From contig NZ_CP147917.1 of the NCBI RefSeq assembly GCF_039645965.1, positions 1,922,001 through 1,986,000 on the forward strand: a DNA stretch of 64,000 nucleotides, in the 5' to 3' direction. Shown in pieces: positions 54,227 to 63,562 of this stretch. Within the stretch, counting starts at the first letter, position 1; each line of letters starts with the position of its first letter. Under the pieces are notes generated by a model. The model saw only the letters and a program-made list of their open reading frames with translations, did no database searches and was not told the origin of the DNA. The position numbers and the translations under genes were made by a program. The DNA comes from Sulfurimonas sp. HSL3-2. GTDB lineage: Bacteria > Campylobacterota > Campylobacteria > Campylobacterales > Sulfurimonadaceae.

Positions 54227-55585
54227 CTAGACTATGTATTTACCTGTAAAACAAGCTGTACAGTATTTATCTTCACTATCGGCATTGACACTTCTTAAAA
54301 GTGCATCTTCCGTAAGATATGCTAACGAATCAGCTTCGATAAAATCACATATCTCATCTATAGACATATTTGCAGCTATCAGCTTGTCTTTGTCCGGGGT
54401 GTCGACACCGTAAAAACACGGATCAGTTGTCGGAGGAGACGAGATTCTCATATGGACTTCTCTTGCTCCTGCATCTTTAAGCATTCTAACGATTCTTCTT
54501 GAAGTAGTGCCGCGAACGATAGAATCATCTACTACGATCACTGACTTGCCTTTTATCGTATCGATCATCGGAGAAAGCTTCATCTTCACTTTCAGATCAC
54601 GCATCTCTTGCGTAGGCTCGATGAACGTACGTCCGATATAGTGATTTCTCATGATCCCCATCTCGTAAGGTATTCCGCTTCCTTGAGAGTATCCGATAGC
54701 CGCCGGGACACCACCGTCTGGAACAGGGATGACCATATCAGCTTCAACTGGTTTGATCTTTGCAAGCTCGATACCCATGTTTTTTCTCATCTGGTAAACA
54801 CTTTGTCCATAAACACTTGAGTCTGGACGAGCAAAGTAAACATACTCGAAAATACAGTGTTTTGGAGTCGGTTCGAATATTTTGATGCTTTGAGGTGCTT
54901 TATCCTCTTCAAATATAAGAAGTTCACCCGGCTCTACATCACGGATATATTTTGCGCCGATAAGATCGAATGCACAAGTCTCGCTTGCTACGACATACCC
55001 GCCGTTACCGATTCTACCTAGACTTAAAGGACGGAAACCGAATCTGTCACGCATCGCGAACATCTTCGTACGGCTTAAGAACACTAGTGAAAATGCACCC
55101 TCGATGCGTTTTACACCGTCGATAATACGGTCAACAAGATGCTCTTTTTCACTCTTTGCGATCAGATGGATAAGATTTTCAGTATCCATAAAAGTCTGGA
55201 ATATCGCACCTTTTTTAATGAGGGCGTCACGGACTTCCTGAGCATTTGTAAGGTTACCGTTATGAACGATAGACATCTCACCAAGGTCATATCTGGCAAA
55301 TACCGGCTGAGCATCAAGAATAGAATCGTCACCCGCAGTAGAGTATCTTGTATGTCCTATGGCATTGTTGCCTTTTAAAGTCCCTAACTTTTTCTCATCA
55401 AATACAGTTGTCACCAGACCTCTGTCTTTAATGGTATGAAGTTTTTTCCCGTCAGCTGACGATATACCAGCAGCCTCTTGACCGCGATGCTGTAATGCAT
55501 GTAGTGAAAAGTACGCTAATTTAGAAGCCTCTTTATGACCGAATATCCCGACAACTGCACACTTTTCATTCATATTTTCAAGCAA
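54227..55585 (-). CDS. purF: amidophosphoribosyltransferase
   Basis: The 452-residue enzyme makes phosphoribosylamine from PRPP and glutamine, the first step of purine synthesis. The nucleophile Cys is in NEKCAVVGIFGH after a short propeptide; HTRYSTAGD and a C-terminal PRTase loop VIVVDDSIVRGTTSRR are intact. I favour TTG 55585, with AAGGA about nine bases upstream, giving an eight-residue propeptide; ATG 55573 has no ribosome site and would leave four residues. Cys residues near the end may hold an iron-sulfur cluster as in B. subtilis PurF. Confidence 0.94.
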   Translation of the reverse strand: MLENMNEKCAVVGIFGHKEASKLAYFSLHALQHRGQEAAGISSADGKKLHTIKDRGLVTTVFDEKKLGTLKGNNAIGHTRYSTAGDDSILDAQPVFARYDLGEMSIVHNGNLTNAQEVRDALIKKGAIFQTFMDTENLIHLIAKSEKEHLVDRIIDGVKRIEGAFSLVFLSRTKMFAMRDRFGFRPLSLGRIGNGGYVVASETCAFDLIGAKYIRDVEPGELLIFEEDKAPQSIKIFEPTPKHCIFEYVYFARPDSSVYGQSVYQMRKNMGIELAKIKPVEADMVIPVPDGGVPAAIGYSQGSGIPYEMGIMRNHYIGRTFIEPTQEMRDLKVKMKLSPMIDTIKGKSVIVVDDSIVRGTTSRRIVRMLKDAGAREVHMRISSPPTTDPCFYGVDTPDKDKLIAANMSIDEICDFIEADSLAYLTEDALLRSVNADSEDKYCTACFTGKYIV

Positions 55586-55711
55586 GATAGAATCCTTGTA
55601 AATGTTAAATAGATTTATAAAAACTATTTCGAAAATAAAATCTTATAGTTTTTATAAATATATTTTGGAATTATACTAAAAAAGAGCTAAAACGGCTCTT
55701 TTTTAAATTAA

Positions 55712-56479
55712 TTAGAGTTCTAAACAATCAGCGATGTTATATAGACCTGCCGGCTTGTCTACAAGCCACTTAGCAGCACGGAGTGCTCCTTTACTAAACG
55801 TGTTTCTGCTTGTCGCCGTGTGATTGAGTTCTATAAACTCTCCATCATTGTAAAAACCGACCGTATGACGTCCTACGATATCACCGCCGCGAAGTGCCAT
55901 AACGGCGATCTCATCTTTTGTTCTTTCACCGATATTGCCGTTTCTGCCGCTGACTCTCACTTTATCAAGATCAAGATCTCTTCCCGCAGCCGCACTTTCT
56001 GCTAAAGTCAGTGCCGTACCGCTTGGTGCATCTTTTTTATGTCTGTGATGCTGTTCGACTATCTCGATATCAAAACCGTCTAGGCTCTGTGACGCTATAT
56101 ATACCAATTTATTTAAAAGTGCGACACCTAAAGACATGTTTGTCGCATACAAAATAGGCATCACTTCACTCGCATCCTTTAAAAGGTTCATCTGGTGCAA
56201 GTCAAGTCCTGTCGTGCCGATAACTAACGGTCTTGGAGCTTTTATGGACTCTTCCAAAAGCGATTGACATGCTTCAGGCAAAGAAAAATCAACGACGATG
56301 TCACAAGCGTTTAAAAAAGTGTGCAGATCGTTTGTCACTAATACCGATGGATCGATCGAGAAATCAAGGTTCTCTCTTACGTAAACCGTTGAAAGAGACA
56401 TATTATCCTCTAATTTCAGATCATCCAGTAGTAAACGACCTACTCTCCCGCTTGCGCCAAAGACTCCGACTTTTATCAT
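55712..56479 (-). CDS. dapB: 4-hydroxy-tetrahydrodipicolinate reductase
   Basis: The 255-residue NAD(P)H enzyme serves lysine and diaminopimelate synthesis. The nucleotide-binding [11 protein letters not shown] is at the start, and the substrate block [16 protein letters not shown] is intact, as is the family end [16 protein letters not shown] 56479 is chosen because AAGGA lies about nine bases upstream; the ATG at 56488 is directly against that site. Confidence 0.94.
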   Translation of the reverse strand: MIKVGVFGASGRVGRLLLDDLKLEDNMSLSTVYVRENLDFSIDPSVLVTNDLHTFLNACDIVVDFSLPEACQSLLEESIKAPRPLVIGTTGLDLHQMNLLKDASEVMPILYATNMSLGVALLNKLVYIASQSLDGFDIEIVEQHHRHKKDAPSGTALTLAESAAAGRDLDLDKVRVSGRNGNIGERTKDEIAVMALRGGDIVGRHTVGFYNDGEFIELNHTATSRNTFSKGALRAAKWLVDKPAGLYNIADCLEL

Positions 56480-56615
56480 TATTTTCATTCCTTAATTTTA
56501 TTTCATAAAATGAAGGATACCTCCATTTTTTTTAAACGTCAAACAGACCAAGTCCATTTGACTACGTTAACACTAAATTTTCTTCAGCAGAAAGCTCATT
56601 ATGTATAATGTTGTT

Positions 56616-57572
56616 TTAGTGGCTTAGTTTTTCATCTACATAAGAGATAGCTTTAAGTGCCGCCACAGCACCGTCTCCAGCTGCACACACAACCTGTTTT
56701 GGAGCTTCGATCCTAATGTCTCCTGCAGCAAACAGACCCTCAACAGAAGTCCTCATGCTAAGATCGACTATAACCTCTCCTGCACTGTTAAGCTCACAAA
56801 GAGATGTACCGTCCTCTTGCATCAGCACCTGGTTGTTTACATTGTTCCCTACAAATGTAAATACTCCCGGTACTGCTATATCTCTGCTCTGTCCCTCTTT
56901 ATCGATAACACGGATACCCGTAACACCCATAGCATCACCGTATACTTCATCCGGTATCGAGTTTAGTACAAGTTCGATATTTGCTGTCGACTTCACACGT
57001 TCTACCGTATTTGGTGCAGAACGGAACGTATCACGTCTGTGTATAAGGTAGACTTTTGCACAGATCTTAGCAAGGTACAATGCTTCTTCTAGGGCAGTGT
57101 CTCCACCGCCGATAACTGCGACCTCTTTTCCTTTATAGAAAAACCCATCACAAGTGGCACAAGTACTCACGCCTCTTCCAAAGAACTTGTCTTCTCCTTT
57201 AAAGCCGGCACGACGAGGAGTAGAACCTGTACAGACTATAACGCTGTGAGCCTCTTGAGTCTTACCGTCACCCTTATGGATAACAAAAGTGCCGTTCTCA
57301 TTTCTCGAAACACGGGTCACTTCGACCATATCATGTTTTAAACCGAACTTTTGACACTGTTCAGGCCACGGGATCATAAGATCCATTCCAGTGATCTCAC
57401 CCGTCACGCCGGGATAGTTCTCGATCTCGCTGCTTTGAGTTATCTGACCGCCTGGCATCCCTTTTTCAAACATCACAACGTTTGCAAGACCGCCGCGCGT
57501 CGTATAAAGCCCTGCTGTCAAACCTGCAGGCCCTCCACCTATGATAGCACAATCTAAGATATTATTTTCCAT
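56616..57572 (-). CDS. trxB: thioredoxin reductase
   Basis: The 318-residue flavoenzyme reduces thioredoxin with NADPH. FAD-binding [12 protein letters not shown] at the start, the redox CATCDG and NADPH-binding [13 protein letters not shown] are present, as is the C-terminal FAAGDIR. It follows the Trx-like gene with no gap and is the last gene of the trxA / Trx-like / trxB operon. Confidence 0.95.
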   Translation of the reverse strand: MENNILDCAIIGGGPAGLTAGLYTTRGGLANVVMFEKGMPGGQITQSSEIENYPGVTGEITGMDLMIPWPEQCQKFGLKHDMVEVTRVSRNENGTFVIHKGDGKTQEAHSVIVCTGSTPRRAGFKGEDKFFGRGVSTCATCDGFFYKGKEVAVIGGGDTALEEALYLAKICAKVYLIHRRDTFRSAPNTVERVKSTANIELVLNSIPDEVYGDAMGVTGIRVIDKEGQSRDIAVPGVFTFVGNNVNNQVLMQEDGTSLCELNSAGEVIVDLSMRTSVEGLFAAGDIRIEAPKQVVCAAGDGAVAALKAISYVDEKLSH

Positions 57573-58058
57573 TTAAAGCTCTTTTATTTTATTGTCAATT
57601 TGATCTAATGTATCTAATTTTCGTATCATACTATCTTGTTTATAAAGAGTATCTTTGACTTTTTTTATAATGAAAATAGATGGAGAATGATAGATGTTAA
57701 ATCTCTGAATAAACTGCAGGTTTGTATTTGTCCCTGAACGCAGGAATATTGTACTTTTTGTATTCTCAAAACTATTTTGATAAAAGTCTACCGCTATTAT
57801 TTTATACTCGGCATTGACGTTAGAGATGACCTCTTGGGTATTTTTATCTTTTGAACTGTACAGGACTACGATATATCTGTCATCGACCGGTTTAAAGATA
57901 TCACTTTTTTCATAAAAGATCCACTTACCGAAATCTATAAACTTATACTCTGAGAATTTGTAATTGAAGTATGCAAAAGCAGCTGCTATAAGTGCTGCTC
58001 CAAAGAAAGAAGCGAAAACGGTAGTGACGCTAAAAAGGCTTTTGCCTCCTTTAGCCAT
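57573..58058 (-). CDS. membrane-anchored thioredoxin-like protein lacking CxxC
   Basis: I know no named family. The 161-residue protein has one N-terminal membrane helix (about 12-32). The rest looks like a thioredoxin fold: a strand YIVVLYSS followed by KDKN where CxxC would be, IIAVDFYQ, LQFIQRFNIYHSPSIFIIKK, in which SPSIFII matches the cis-Pro segment of TrxA (SIPTILFF). All redox Cys are missing. It lies between trxA and trxB. The ATG at 58058 follows GGTGAG; a TTG is three bases upstream. A scaffold or redox-independent role is inference. Confidence 0.78.
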   Translation of the reverse strand: MAKGGKSLFSVTTVFASFFGAALIAAAFAYFNYKFSEYKFIDFGKWIFYEKSDIFKPVDDRYIVVLYSSKDKNTQEVISNVNAEYKIIAVDFYQNSFENTKSTIFLRSGTNTNLQFIQRFNIYHSPSIFIIKKVKDTLYKQDSMIRKLDTLDQIDNKIKEL

Positions 58059-58070
58059 CAACTCACCCTA

Positions 58071-58388
58071 TTATAAAAGAGAGTTTAGTTTATCTTCAAA
58101 AGCTTGTTTTGAAGCTGCACCAACCATTTGTTCAACCATTTCACCGTTTTTAAAGAAAAGAATAGTTGGAATTGAACGGATACCAAACTTCACAGCGATA
58201 TCTTGCTCTTCATCAGTGTTAACTTTACAGATTTTTGCTTTTCCGTCAAAGTCTTCTGCTAATTCTTCAATTACAGGAGCGATCATACGACAAGGTCCAC
58301 ACCATGGAGCCCAGAAGTCTACTAATACTACACCTTCGTTGATTGTTTCTTCAAAATTCGCTGAAGTAAGTTCTATATATTTACCCAT
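58071..58388 (-). CDS. trxA: thioredoxin
   Basis: The 105-residue cytosolic thioredoxin has the active site WAPWCGPCRM (Cys30, Cys33) and cis-Pro in IRSIPTILFF. It is the first gene of the trx operon; the Trx-like gene begins 12 bases after its stop. A run of A before its ATG with AAGGAA serves as ribosome site. Confidence 0.97.
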   Translation of the reverse strand: MGKYIELTSANFEETINEGVVLVDFWAPWCGPCRMIAPVIEELAEDFDGKAKICKVNTDEEQDIAVKFGIRSIPTILFFKNGEMVEQMVGAASKQAFEDKLNSLL

Positions 58389-58494
58389 TATCTTTAGTTC
58401 CTTTTTTTTTGTTATCTAGTTGCTGTATTATACAAATGAAATCTTTAAACTATCTTATAATATAGTTCTTGTTTTACTAAATAATAATTAAAAT

Positions 58495-59004
58495 TTAAAG
58501 AAAATTGTTCTCTTTTAGAGTTTTTACTACATCCTCAAAACCGCCCTCGACTATTTTCAATGCAGAACAAGAGATCATCAGATTTATCGGATAATCGAAA
58601 TCTTCTATCATCCTTCCTGATGTATCGACGTTCAAACCATCTACAAGCCTCTTTTCACTCTCATCAAACTGCTGCAAGTAGGGAACTGCGCAATCCATAT
58701 AGCCGTAAACGGGCTTGCCTAACCCATATGCATATCCACATTCCCAAACGGTGCCGCTGTCAGCTTCTTTTCCGCGAAACGCGTTTAAGTTTGCGATGAC
58801 GACATCGGCTTTTTTTATAAGATCGATATTAGCCAGAAATATATCGTTTGCTATCTTTTGTTTATCCTGTTCAAAGTCTACGATGTTATCCAGCGGATAC
58901 ATCCCCTCATAGCCATACTCTGCACAGATTTGAACATATCTCTTTCCTATTTCCACCGAATCCGCTTCAAAGACATCGGGACCCGCGATATATATTTTTT
59001 TCAT
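58495..59004 (-). CDS. nucleoside 2-deoxyribosyltransferase
   Basis: The 169-residue enzyme exchanges bases between deoxyribonucleosides. Family blocks are KKIYIAGPDVF at the start, NIDLIKKADVVIANLN (Asp), GKEADSGTVWECGYAYGLGKPVYG, with the nucleophile Glu of the family probably in TVWECGYA. It is divergent from a Tsx-like nucleoside channel gene 128 bases away, which points to nucleoside salvage. Confidence 0.9.
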   Translation of the reverse strand: MKKIYIAGPDVFEADSVEIGKRYVQICAEYGYEGMYPLDNIVDFEQDKQKIANDIFLANIDLIKKADVVIANLNAFRGKEADSGTVWECGYAYGLGKPVYGYMDCAVPYLQQFDESEKRLVDGLNVDTSGRMIEDFDYPINLMISCSALKIVEGGFEDVVKTLKENNFL

Positions 59005-59131
59005 AAATGGCTCTTTATCTGATTTAATATGCAGTTATAGTATCGATTTTTCATTAAAAACACACTTTGAGTTCTATAATTTTAAGTTATGGGATGATAG
59101 AATTGCCGCAAATTACAAGGTTGAATTTAAC

Positions 59132-59911
59132 ATGCATATTTCTCAAAGACTTCTTACTACACTGCTAACAATTGTTTCTTTACACTCTACGATTTTTGCA
59201 GAAAATGACCTTTTTAAAACCACCTACTCCTTTACAAATGTCAGTGTCAACTATCTTGACTGGACAAAACCTACAGAGAACCGTTCATTTCAAAGAGACT
59301 TCGGCTACCTGGAACTTGAAGGCGGTGCAGGATTTGAGTGGGGAGATATCTACGGGTATTTTGATATTGAGAATCCGACAAGAGGTTATGACGATTTACC
59401 GCAAAGTAACAGAAGATATGCATTCAAACCCGCACTTGATATCAAACTGTTTAACAGCAACTGGTATATCTATTCTCAAGACTTCAACCTTTATTCAAAA
59501 GATTTCCATGTTTCCAACCTGATCGTCGGCATCTCTTACAAGTATATAGATGACGGCCTGCTGTTTCAGCCATTTTTAGGTCCTCACTATCAAGAGAGTA
59601 CTTATTATACAGGCTATAACGGATATATGTTTGGCTGGATACTCAACTATGATTTTGCACTCGCTAAAGAGAAGTTCACGATATTTCAATGGCATGAGCA
59701 TGAGTTTGCAAGAGACAAAGAGCACTATCTTTTAAGCGACGGGACAAGAACAGGTGACGGAGAGTCTTTCGGCGTGCAAGGCTCTTTTGAGTTCTGGTGG
59801 CATACTACGGAGAATATAAGAGCGGGACTGCAGTACCGCTATGCACTCAACAAACTGGGCTACTACGGGTATCAAGACGGATTTATCTATTCACTGAGAT
59901 ACTATTTCTAA
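59132..59911 (+). CDS. Tsx/OmpK-like nucleoside-specific outer membrane channel
   Basis: The 259-residue outer membrane protein has a signal peptide (1-23) and a barrel typical of the Tsx/OmpK family: TTYSFTNVSVNYLDW, GFEWGDIYGYFDIEN, RYAFKPALDIKL, QWHEHEFARDKEHY and final LRYYF. It should admit nucleosides. It pairs with the divergent deoxyribosyltransferase gene. Its stop overlaps the convergent yraN stop by four bases. Confidence 0.85.
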   Translation: MHISQRLLTTLLTIVSLHSTIFAENDLFKTTYSFTNVSVNYLDWTKPTENRSFQRDFGYLELEGGAGFEWGDIYGYFDIENPTRGYDDLPQSNRRYAFKPALDIKLFNSNWYIYSQDFNLYSKDFHVSNLIVGISYKYIDDGLLFQPFLGPHYQESTYYTGYNGYMFGWILNYDFALAKEKFTIFQWHEHEFARDKEHYLLSDGTRTGDGESFGVQGSFEFWWHTTENIRAGLQYRYALNKLGYYGYQDGFIYSLRYYF

Positions 59912-60237
59912 AAGGTGATGTTTTCGATCAGATCGATCGATGAAGGTGTCACGATAACAGCGTCGTACATGTAAGCACATTCAAGTGCATTTTTTTTAAG
60001 ATACACATCACCTGTCTGCAAAAGTTTTCTCACCTTCTGCGGGGTGATGTTCTGTACTGCAAGCTCATAGTCCTCACCGCTTTTTACTTCGACAAAGTGT
60101 AAAACCTCATCTTTAAAAGCGATGATATCGACTTCTCCAAACTTGCTGTAAAAGTTTCTATCGACTACGGTGTAACCGCATGAAAGAAGATATTCACAGG
60201 CTTTACTCTCTGCGATATCTCCTTTAGCTCTACTCAT
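59908..60237 (-). CDS. YraN/UPF0102 family nuclease-fold protein
   Basis: The 109-residue protein has the UPF0102 signature: GDIAESKACEYLLSCGY, FGEVDIIAFKDEVLHFVEVKSG, a restriction-endonuclease-like core with Glu/Asp/ExK residues. The family may process DNA or recombination intermediates; function is not settled. Its start shares one base with the stop of the formate dehydrogenase gene (TAATG). Confidence 0.9.
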   Translation of the reverse strand: MSRAKGDIAESKACEYLLSCGYTVVDRNFYSKFGEVDIIAFKDEVLHFVEVKSGEDYELAVQNITPQKVRKLLQTGDVYLKKNALECAYMYDAVIVTPSSIDLIENITF

Positions 60238-62300
60238 TACGCGGGGAGTATCTCGACTTTTATCGACTTAAATGCTGCCGTCAAGATCAGCTCGTCACTT
60301 TTGTCTCCAAAGAGGTTGTTTATCTTTGACTTTGCATGGTGAAAAGTACTAAACAGCGTCTTTGGCTGGACTTTTTCGGTAAAACGCACCGTAAGCGGAT
60401 TCGTCTCGCCAAACTCAGACTTCAGTATCACCTTCTCAGTCGGGAAATCTGCTCTGTCACCCTCATATACAAGAAGGATATCCTCATCATAACGCTTATT
60501 GAGACTCTCGCTTCTTTTCGTCTGAGCTGCATTGTTATAATGAGCGATCGTACGTCCGGTCGTTAGATGATATCCCTGAAGATCTTTGTTGATAATCTCT
60601 TCTACCATTCCGCGGAGTTTATACTGATGGTAGTGAAACTCTCCAAGTCCGTCTTCAGTTCTAAAGTCTAACTGATGAAGGATCGGTGTGTCTTCCGTAT
60701 GTACAGGCCATTGGAGTCCTCTTTTTCTATGACGTTCAAGTCTCACGTAAGAAGCACCGCTAAAACGACGGTATGCAACCTCTCTTACCTCATCCCAGAC
60801 ATCTTTTGAACTTGCATAATTTGCCGTTCCGCCCATCTTGTTGTCAAGGATCTGCAACACTTCCCAGTCATCCGGAAGGTCTGATTTTACAAGCGGCTGA
60901 GAAAGATGAAGACGTCTCATAGCATTGACGTAGACACCCGTTTTCTCATAAGCGGATTTCACACCTACGACGATATCCGCACGAGAAGCGACATCAGTCA
61001 TAAATAGCTCCTGGACAAAAAGAAGTTCCAGTTTTTCAAACGCTCTGTCTACTTTGTTGAGATTCGGGTGGATATGGGTCAGATCCTCTCCGATGTTAAG
61101 AACAGCTTTTATGCGGTCTTCCAGCATCTCATCAACTAACTGAGGAGTCATAAGACCGATCTCTTTTGGAGTCTGATAATCAGGGTCATAGTATGGAAGC
61201 ATCCCCATATCACACGTTCCCTGAACATTATTCTGCCCTCTTAAAGGCATAAGACCTGCACCCTCTTTACCGACATTTCCCGTCATCAATGCTAAGTGTG
61301 TTATCGCCATGACCGCATATGAACCGTCGATATGTTCCGTGATTCCAAGACCCCAGAATATCATAGACTTTTTAAGCGCGTACTCACGGGCGATCTTCGG
61401 TATCATCTTTGAAAGGTACTCATACCCCTCTATCTGCTCAAAGTATTTCGGATTTGCATACGGGTCGTTTAATATCTTTTCTTTAAATTCCAAGAACCCT
61501 TTTGTCCTGTCGGCAATGAAACTCTCATGGTAAAGTTCCTCATCGATGATCGTATAAGCAAGCATATTGAGTACTAAAAGATTTGCTTCGTGAGGGATGA
61601 TCGCCTTGTATTTTGAAAATCTGTGAAGCTTGATCTCTCTTACATCAAATACCGCCAGATTGTCATGTTTTTGCGCCATATCGACGATACGGTTTGCGAT
61701 GATAGGATGAGCCTCTGTCGTGTTTGAACCGATGACGATCATGAACTCACAATTATAGATGTCGTTGTACGGATTTGTCGCCGCACCCTCGCCAATAGTG
61801 GTTCTCATCCCTTTTAGACTAGGAGAGTGACAGACTCTGGCACAGTTATCCACGTGAGGAGAGTTTAATGTATGACGAGTAAATTTTTGAAAAAGATATG
61901 AACTTTCACATGATGTTCTCGCTCCACCGATAGAACAAACACTTTTTTCACCGTAGTTTGTCTGTATCTCTTGGAGTTTCATAGCCGCTGCAGTAGTCGC
62001 ACTGTCAAGCGTAGTCTCATACCAGGTATCGTCTAGATCAACCAGTGTCGATGCGATACTCTCTTTTATATACGGGTTTTTCTCTAAAAAAGTTTTACGG
62101 ATACGAGGAGTCTTAAGTCTGTCCTGTGCATCTACGAAATCAAATCCGTATTTCCCTTTAATACAAAGCTTTCCTTGTGAAACTACGCCGTCCGGATGAG
62201 CAAAAATATTTTGTATTTTGTTATCTTTTACATTAGCTGCTATATCGCACCCAACACCACAGTAGGTACAAACGCTGTCTATAGTTTCAACATTTTCCAT
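60237..62300 (-). CDS. molybdopterin oxidoreductase, formate dehydrogenase alpha type
   Basis: The 687-residue enzyme has an N-terminal 4Fe-4S site (C11, C14, C18, C46) and Mo-bisPGD domains. The Mo ligand region HVDNCARVCHSPS (Cys158) matches formate dehydrogenase (RVUHGP in E. coli FdhF) with Cys in place of Sec. GMLPYYDPDY and NIGEDLTHIHPN fit the same family. No iron-sulfur or membrane subunit is nearby and there is no Tat signal, so it is a cytoplasmic enzyme or part of a complex encoded elsewhere. Formate as substrate is likely but assimilatory nitrate reductase is an alternative. Confidence 0.85.
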   Translation of the reverse strand: MENVETIDSVCTYCGVGCDIAANVKDNKIQNIFAHPDGVVSQGKLCIKGKYGFDFVDAQDRLKTPRIRKTFLEKNPYIKESIASTLVDLDDTWYETTLDSATTAAAMKLQEIQTNYGEKSVCSIGGARTSCESSYLFQKFTRHTLNSPHVDNCARVCHSPSLKGMRTTIGEGAATNPYNDIYNCEFMIVIGSNTTEAHPIIANRIVDMAQKHDNLAVFDVREIKLHRFSKYKAIIPHEANLLVLNMLAYTIIDEELYHESFIADRTKGFLEFKEKILNDPYANPKYFEQIEGYEYLSKMIPKIAREYALKKSMIFWGLGITEHIDGSYAVMAITHLALMTGNVGKEGAGLMPLRGQNNVQGTCDMGMLPYYDPDYQTPKEIGLMTPQLVDEMLEDRIKAVLNIGEDLTHIHPNLNKVDRAFEKLELLFVQELFMTDVASRADIVVGVKSAYEKTGVYVNAMRRLHLSQPLVKSDLPDDWEVLQILDNKMGGTANYASSKDVWDEVREVAYRRFSGASYVRLERHRKRGLQWPVHTEDTPILHQLDFRTEDGLGEFHYHQYKLRGMVEEIINKDLQGYHLTTGRTIAHYNNAAQTKRSESLNKRYDEDILLVYEGDRADFPTEKVILKSEFGETNPLTVRFTEKVQPKTLFSTFHHAKSKINNLFGDKSDELILTAAFKSIKVEILPA

Positions 62301-62470
62301 TAAAGTAATCCCGATTTTATTTATATGCGGAGTTTACAATTGTTTATCTTAAAAATTATGGAAGCGGATCGTGTCCTTTTATGATTAAATAAAACATAAG
62401 TGGAGATCGAAGCAAGAACCATAAGATTTATTGATATAATTATAAAAATTTTTAGATCGGTGTTAAATTT

Positions 62471-63562
62471 ATGTATAAAAGCTTTATTGCTGCCTTTATC
62501 GTTATTATCATCCTTATTATCACAATATTTTTCTATTTTAGAGGCGAAGTAAAAGAGCAAAAACTCGATCATATCTTGGATCAGATCACCTCTGAACTCA
62601 ATACTCAGCTCAAAACAAATCAGATGAATGCGCTTGAGATCGCTATCGTACTCTCACAAAACAGCGGACTGGTGAATGCTTTAGAAAATGATGATGAAGA
62701 TCTCGGTTATAGTATCCTCTCAAAGATCACGGAAAATATTAAGAAAAATACCGACAGGTTCGTAAGAACACAGGTCATTACAAGCGATTACCTTATCTTT
62801 GCAAGAAGCTGGGATAACGTATACGCAGGTATGCCCTTAGGTGATTATAGAACCGATCTTAATTATTTTAAAACTCACAGATCACCCCGTACTTCCATAG
62901 AAGTAGGAAGAAGACTGGGGATCAAAGCTACCGTACCTATCTATAAAGACAACACGTTGCTCGGCTTTATCGAAGTAATAGACTTTTTTGAACCTCTTAC
63001 AGAGTTGTTCCGTGCGCAGGGGATAGACCTCTATGTCTTACTAAATGACAAATATTTCAATACGGCTATATTTATGCAGGAAAATATGACCGTCAATAAA
63101 TATATCATCGCTAACACCAACTATAACTCGAGCCATATCAAGGTTTTAAAAAGTATCGATTTTAAACAGTTAAAAGCCAACAGGATGTTATCGGCAAAAG
63201 ACAGGCATATCTTTTATGAGACGATGTATAATGGAGACGGTGAAACTATCGGAGCTTTCGTCTTTATCCTCCCCGATAAATATCTTGAATATTTTAGAGA
63301 TCCTGAAGATGATATCTCGTTTTTGATCAATGTCACCAGAAGCAGTTTATACAGTATAGAGAAAAAACAAAATGACTTTCAGGCGTACAAGTCATACACT
63401 CCTTCGGAACTCTCCTACATCAAAGATATCATCTCTGAAGAGGATGAAGCGGAGTTTTCAGAAAATGCGTACAAAAAACTGGATCAATACTCAAAAGACG
63501 AGTTGATCCAACTTATTTTGAACCGTAAAGTTGTTAAAAAAATAGATGGGAAGATCAGATGA
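62471..63562 (+). CDS. membrane-anchored Cache-domain sensor protein
   Basis: The 363-residue protein has an N-terminal membrane helix (4-24) and a large periplasmic-type Cache region (about 30-280), with GDYRTDLNYFKTHRSPRTSIEVGRRLGIKATVPIYKD in family terms (dCache_3-like). I see no second membrane helix, kinase or GGDEF domain; the last 80 residues are charged and soluble. A stand-alone Cache protein coupled (ATGA) to a response regulator gene suggests an accessory sensor for a kinase that lies beyond the window. Confidence 0.82.
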   Translation: MYKSFIAAFIVIIILIITIFFYFRGEVKEQKLDHILDQITSELNTQLKTNQMNALEIAIVLSQNSGLVNALENDDEDLGYSILSKITENIKKNTDRFVRTQVITSDYLIFARSWDNVYAGMPLGDYRTDLNYFKTHRSPRTSIEVGRRLGIKATVPIYKDNTLLGFIEVIDFFEPLTELFRAQGIDLYVLLNDKYFNTAIFMQENMTVNKYIIANTNYNSSHIKVLKSIDFKQLKANRMLSAKDRHIFYETMYNGDGETIGAFVFILPDKYLEYFRDPEDDISFLINVTRSSLYSIEKKQNDFQAYKSYTPSELSYIKDIISEEDEAEFSENAYKKLDQYSKDELIQLILNRKVVKKIDGKIR

